Shown here: positions 12,170 through 14,144 of the stretch, piece after piece
How positions within the stretch are numbered: the stretch's first letter is position 1
Layout of the letters: each line of letters starts with the position of its first letter
Assembly (NCBI GenBank): GCA_018900295.1
Contig: JAHIGH010000100.1
Coordinates: 1 to 14,144 of the forward strand
Direction of reading: 5' to 3'
Length of the DNA stretch: 14,144 bases
From: Patescibacteria group bacterium
GTDB taxonomy: Bacteria > Patescibacteriota > Microgenomatia > Levybacterales > UBA12049
Position numbers and translations under genes: made by a program
Notes under the pieces: model-generated
Database searches by the model: none
What the model saw: only the letters and a program-made list of their open reading frames with translations
Told to the model about the DNA's origin: nothing

Positions 12170-12917
12170 ATTTTCCCGAAAGCGCGTTTCTTTTAATTTC
12201 ATAGAGGTATCTGAGCGCCTCGATAGAATCGATAACCGGATTGACTCGGCGGGTTTCGACATAGAGCCAATTTACAGGGACTTCTTTTATTTTGTATCCG
12301 TATATCTTCGCCAGATATAGAAGTTCGACGTCGAATCCTGCCGCCACATTCGAGCCTTCAACCGCATGAAATCCATTATGAAGCTTGTAAACTTTTAAGA
12401 AGAGGTCTTGGGCGGCTTCACGGCTGAATAGTTTGAAGCCGCACTGCGTGTCTTTAATTCCCTTGAGTCCGATAATGAAACTACGAAGCAACATCATACC
12501 TTTGGCCATAAGAAGCCGCGTCAAAGGCGCTCCTTTTCTTGTTGAATTTCTTGAGCCGATAACAATTGCGTACTCACTTTGAATATATGGCAGAAGTTTG
12601 TCTAACTCCTCAATGGGTGTGGCCTGATCCATGTCTGTAAATAATATATACTCCCCTTTCGCTTTGAGCATGCCTGTAGTTACAGCACCTGCTTTTCCAA
12701 AATGCGGATTTTCGATGAGGACAAAATGCTGATGTTCTTTTGTAAAATCTTTGATAAATTCACGGCTTCCGTCTTTGGAGCCGTCATCAACAATAATGAC
12801 TTCATAAGAAAATTTCTTTTTGTCGAGATAATTTTTCAGCTTTTCTAAAACACCTTTTTGGAGATTGGCCATTTCATCAAAGCAAGGAACGACTATAGAC
12901 ATGAAGATTTTGTTCAC
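12153..12917 (-). CDS. GT2 glycosyltransferase, DPM1/ALG5-like (polyprenyl-phosphate sugar synthase)
   Basis: The 254-residue soluble GT-A enzyme has SIVVPCFDEMANL at the N-terminus, IIVDDGSKDGS (D44-D45), the metal-binding FTDMDQATP (D95, D97), and DTQCGFKLFSREAAQDLF (156-173). It ends with RVNPVIDSIEALRYLYEIKRN. The QCGFKLF and late Arg-rich motifs are typical of dolichyl-phosphate beta-glucosyltransferase/mannosyltransferase (ALG5/DPM1) relatives, which move a nucleotide-activated sugar to a polyprenyl phosphate on the cytoplasmic side. The two GT-C enzymes encoded next would use that product, so the three form a plausible pathway. The start may be GTG 12917, which gives the MNKIFMSIVVP beginning and lies 6 bp from a TATAAT box, or ATG 12902. 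Its 3' end overlaps the next gene by 17 bp. Confidence 0.85.
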   Translation of the reverse strand: MNKIFMSIVVPCFDEMANLQKGVLEKLKNYLDKKKFSYEVIIVDDGSKDGSREFIKDFTKEHQHFVLIENPHFGKAGAVTTGMLKAKGEYILFTDMDQATPIEELDKLLPYIQSEYAIVIGSRNSTRKGAPLTRLLMAKGMMLLRSFIIGLKGIKDTQCGFKLFSREAAQDLFLKVYKLHNGFHAVEGSNVAAGFDVELLYLAKIYGYKIKEVPVNWLYVETRRVNPVIDSIEALRYLYEIKRNALSGKYEKII

Positions 12918-12923
12918 ATGTGA

Positions 12924-12953
12924 ATTATACTATAAAAGAGCTTTTGTGGACAA
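12924..12953 (-). promoter_or_regulatory. Promoter of the glycosyltransferase operon
   Basis: On the minus strand TTGTCC (12948-12953) and TATAAT (12924-12929) are separated by 18 bp. The -10 box ends 6 bp before the GTG at 12917, so the message would start at the GTG or have a leader of about 15 nt before ATG 12902. It is the best promoter match in the window. Confidence 0.6.
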
Positions 12954-12960
12954 ATTTAAA

Positions 12961-14142
12961 TCACCTCAAACTTACATCACATGATTCACAAATATCACAC
13001 GGTCCCAATTTTTTCGGCCCATTCCTGCATGCAACACATGTTCCCTCGTGGTCAAAACTATAACTCTCGCTTGTAGACAATGAGATTGTCTCTCCAATTC
13101 TTGAACTACCCATTGAGCTAAAGAGAGATACTTCCTTTTTACTGCCTCCTCCCGCGCACCCACCTCTTTTTTGTAAATTTTCTACTTCTGACTTGTAATT
13201 CATATCCAAATTTTTACTATATGCATAGATAGCTACATCTTTCCGGGTGTGATAATCAGTAGAATAAATGATGTCGTCAGGTCTTTCTTGATCTCTGTAT
13301 AATCTGTTCAGTTTCAAAATTGTCAATGCTAAAGCAATTTGCAAATTGGTAGTTGTTTCTTGTTCCATATGACCTTGAGAAAATTCCCATTTTACAAATT
13401 CCTTAAATTGATGAATTAATTCCGGTGTTTTGTCATGGCGATGTAAAAAATCCTGAGGATTACGAAGAAATGCCCGTATATCATCAAATGTTTTTCCTTT
13501 AATAGTAATATTGTTGCCTTTGATCTCTTCCATTATATCAACAACATCTTTCATATTTTTTATTTTGTTATTTGGGTTGTCTCCACGGAAAAAAGCAACA
13601 TTTTTTAACATTTGCTTTATTTGCTCTTTTTGATTTGCAGCATTAGAAACAGTCAAGCCGAACTTCCTTTGTAACTGTTCATTCTGTAAAATATTTGCTT
13701 CGTAACGGAATGTATATGCTTCAAGTTCACCATTTTTTTTTGTCTTCACAGCGTACACTTGTGTCTCGGTATAGCGTATGGGTTTTTCATCCGGCGTAGA
13801 AAGCCCGCTCCAACCATCAGGACTCACAATAACGGCAAGGGAATTTTCAGGGGCTGTCTGAAGCCACTTTTCTACGCCCGGAACGTTCTGGGACGGATTA
13901 CCAGTGAACCAAAGGTCATGCACAGCTCCTTCCCGTTCCGATTTACCGGTGACACTTTCGAGCAAAGCATGGTTATAGGCTTTTGCGACAATACGTTGTT
14001 TGTCATCAACATCTTTCCATCCAATATTCCATCTCAATCCGGCAAGTTGTTTTAAATACTCATCTTCAAAAGCTTCAATATCAACTTTTACTTTAACTAA
14101 CTCGCTATCTAAAGCCGTATTAAATCGTTCTCCGGTTCTCAT
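12961..14142 (-). CDS. Unrecognised protein with C-terminal cysteine cluster (possibly partial)
   Basis: I do not recognise a named family. The 393-residue reading frame begins MRTGERFN at 14142, two bases from the window edge, so the true start may lie outside. The protein has no membrane helix. It has a charged helical N-terminus (VKVDIEAFEDEYLKQL, about 18-33) and a block with PENSLAVIVSPDGWSGLS (98-115) and YTETQVYAVKTKKNGELEAYTFRYE (124-148, beta-rich). A helical middle follows (170-285). Near the end a glycine-rich RGGCAGGGSK (326-335) is followed by a Ser-rich linker, then CVACRNGPKKLGPCDICESC with C369, C372, C382, C385 and C388. A CxxC-x9-CxxCxxC set suggests a zinc or Fe-S site. Its stop is 44 bp before the GT2 start, on the same strand, with a promoter between, so it is probably a separate unit. 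Confidence 0.65.
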   Translation of the reverse strand: MRTGERFNTALDSELVKVKVDIEAFEDEYLKQLAGLRWNIGWKDVDDKQRIVAKAYNHALLESVTGKSEREGAVHDLWFTGNPSQNVPGVEKWLQTAPENSLAVIVSPDGWSGLSTPDEKPIRYTETQVYAVKTKKNGELEAYTFRYEANILQNEQLQRKFGLTVSNAANQKEQIKQMLKNVAFFRGDNPNNKIKNMKDVVDIMEEIKGNNITIKGKTFDDIRAFLRNPQDFLHRHDKTPELIHQFKEFVKWEFSQGHMEQETTTNLQIALALTILKLNRLYRDQERPDDIIYSTDYHTRKDVAIYAYSKNLDMNYKSEVENLQKRGGCAGGGSKKEVSLFSSMGSSRIGETISLSTSESYSFDHEGTCVACRNGPKKLGPCDICESCDVSLR

Positions 14143-14144
14143 TC

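Overview
The window looks like an accessory, rearranged stretch of a low-GC bacterial chromosome. A Candidate Phyla Radiation (Patescibacteria) genome is my best guess, not a proof. The reasons are: many small genes without clear Shine-Dalgarno sites but with TATAAT-like boxes almost touching the start codon; short, partly decayed genes separated by palindromic repeats; a gene whose tail is written in intergenic repeat sequence; and membrane-anchored or Cys-rich proteins of a kind I associate with that group. TGA is used as a stop in several genes, so the code is the standard bacterial one. No rRNA, tRNA or CRISPR array is visible.

Positions 1-1540 hold the ruins of a type I restriction-modification operon. 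There is the C-terminal end of HsdM, a coupled BRO-N gene cut short, a REP-associated tyrosine transposase (RAYT), and a 21-residue scrap of the HsdS start. The RAYT carries one copy of an 86-bp REP pair in frame inside its own coding sequence, and a second copy lies just downstream.

Positions 1541-3918 carry three ordinary-looking plus-strand genes: a RecB/Cas4-like PD-(D/E)XK nuclease with a probable Fe-S cysteine set, a Mesh1/SpoT-like HD hydrolase, and a membrane-anchored six-cysteine protein.

Positions 4051-6633 form the most interesting block, a putative three-gene defence cassette. It encodes a HEPN-type (Ymh/TIGR02391-like) protein with an R-x4-H motif, an SMC/OLD-like AAA ATPase, and a DUF4276 protein that is probably TOPRIM-like. 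The last two are 9 nt apart. The architecture parallels ATPase-plus-TOPRIM abortive-infection systems such as PARIS or OLD, with an extra RNase-like gene at the front.

Positions 6634-9000 are a mobile-element scar. A 51-bp tandem repeat leads into a truncated zinc-ribbon transposase gene. That gene is split by a complete IS1634-family element of 1767 bp, with 14-bp perfect inverted ends and a 46-bp target-site duplication. Joining the two halves restores an open reading frame.

Positions 9039-12917, on the minus strand, read GT2 glycosyltransferase, then two polytopic GT-C-type glycosyltransferases, then a NERD-domain membrane protein. The three glycosyltransferases probably load a sugar onto a polyprenyl carrier at the inner face and transfer it at the outer face. 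From 12961 to the window end, also on the minus strand, lies a gene for an unrecognised ~393-residue protein with a C-terminal CxxC/CxxCxxC cluster.
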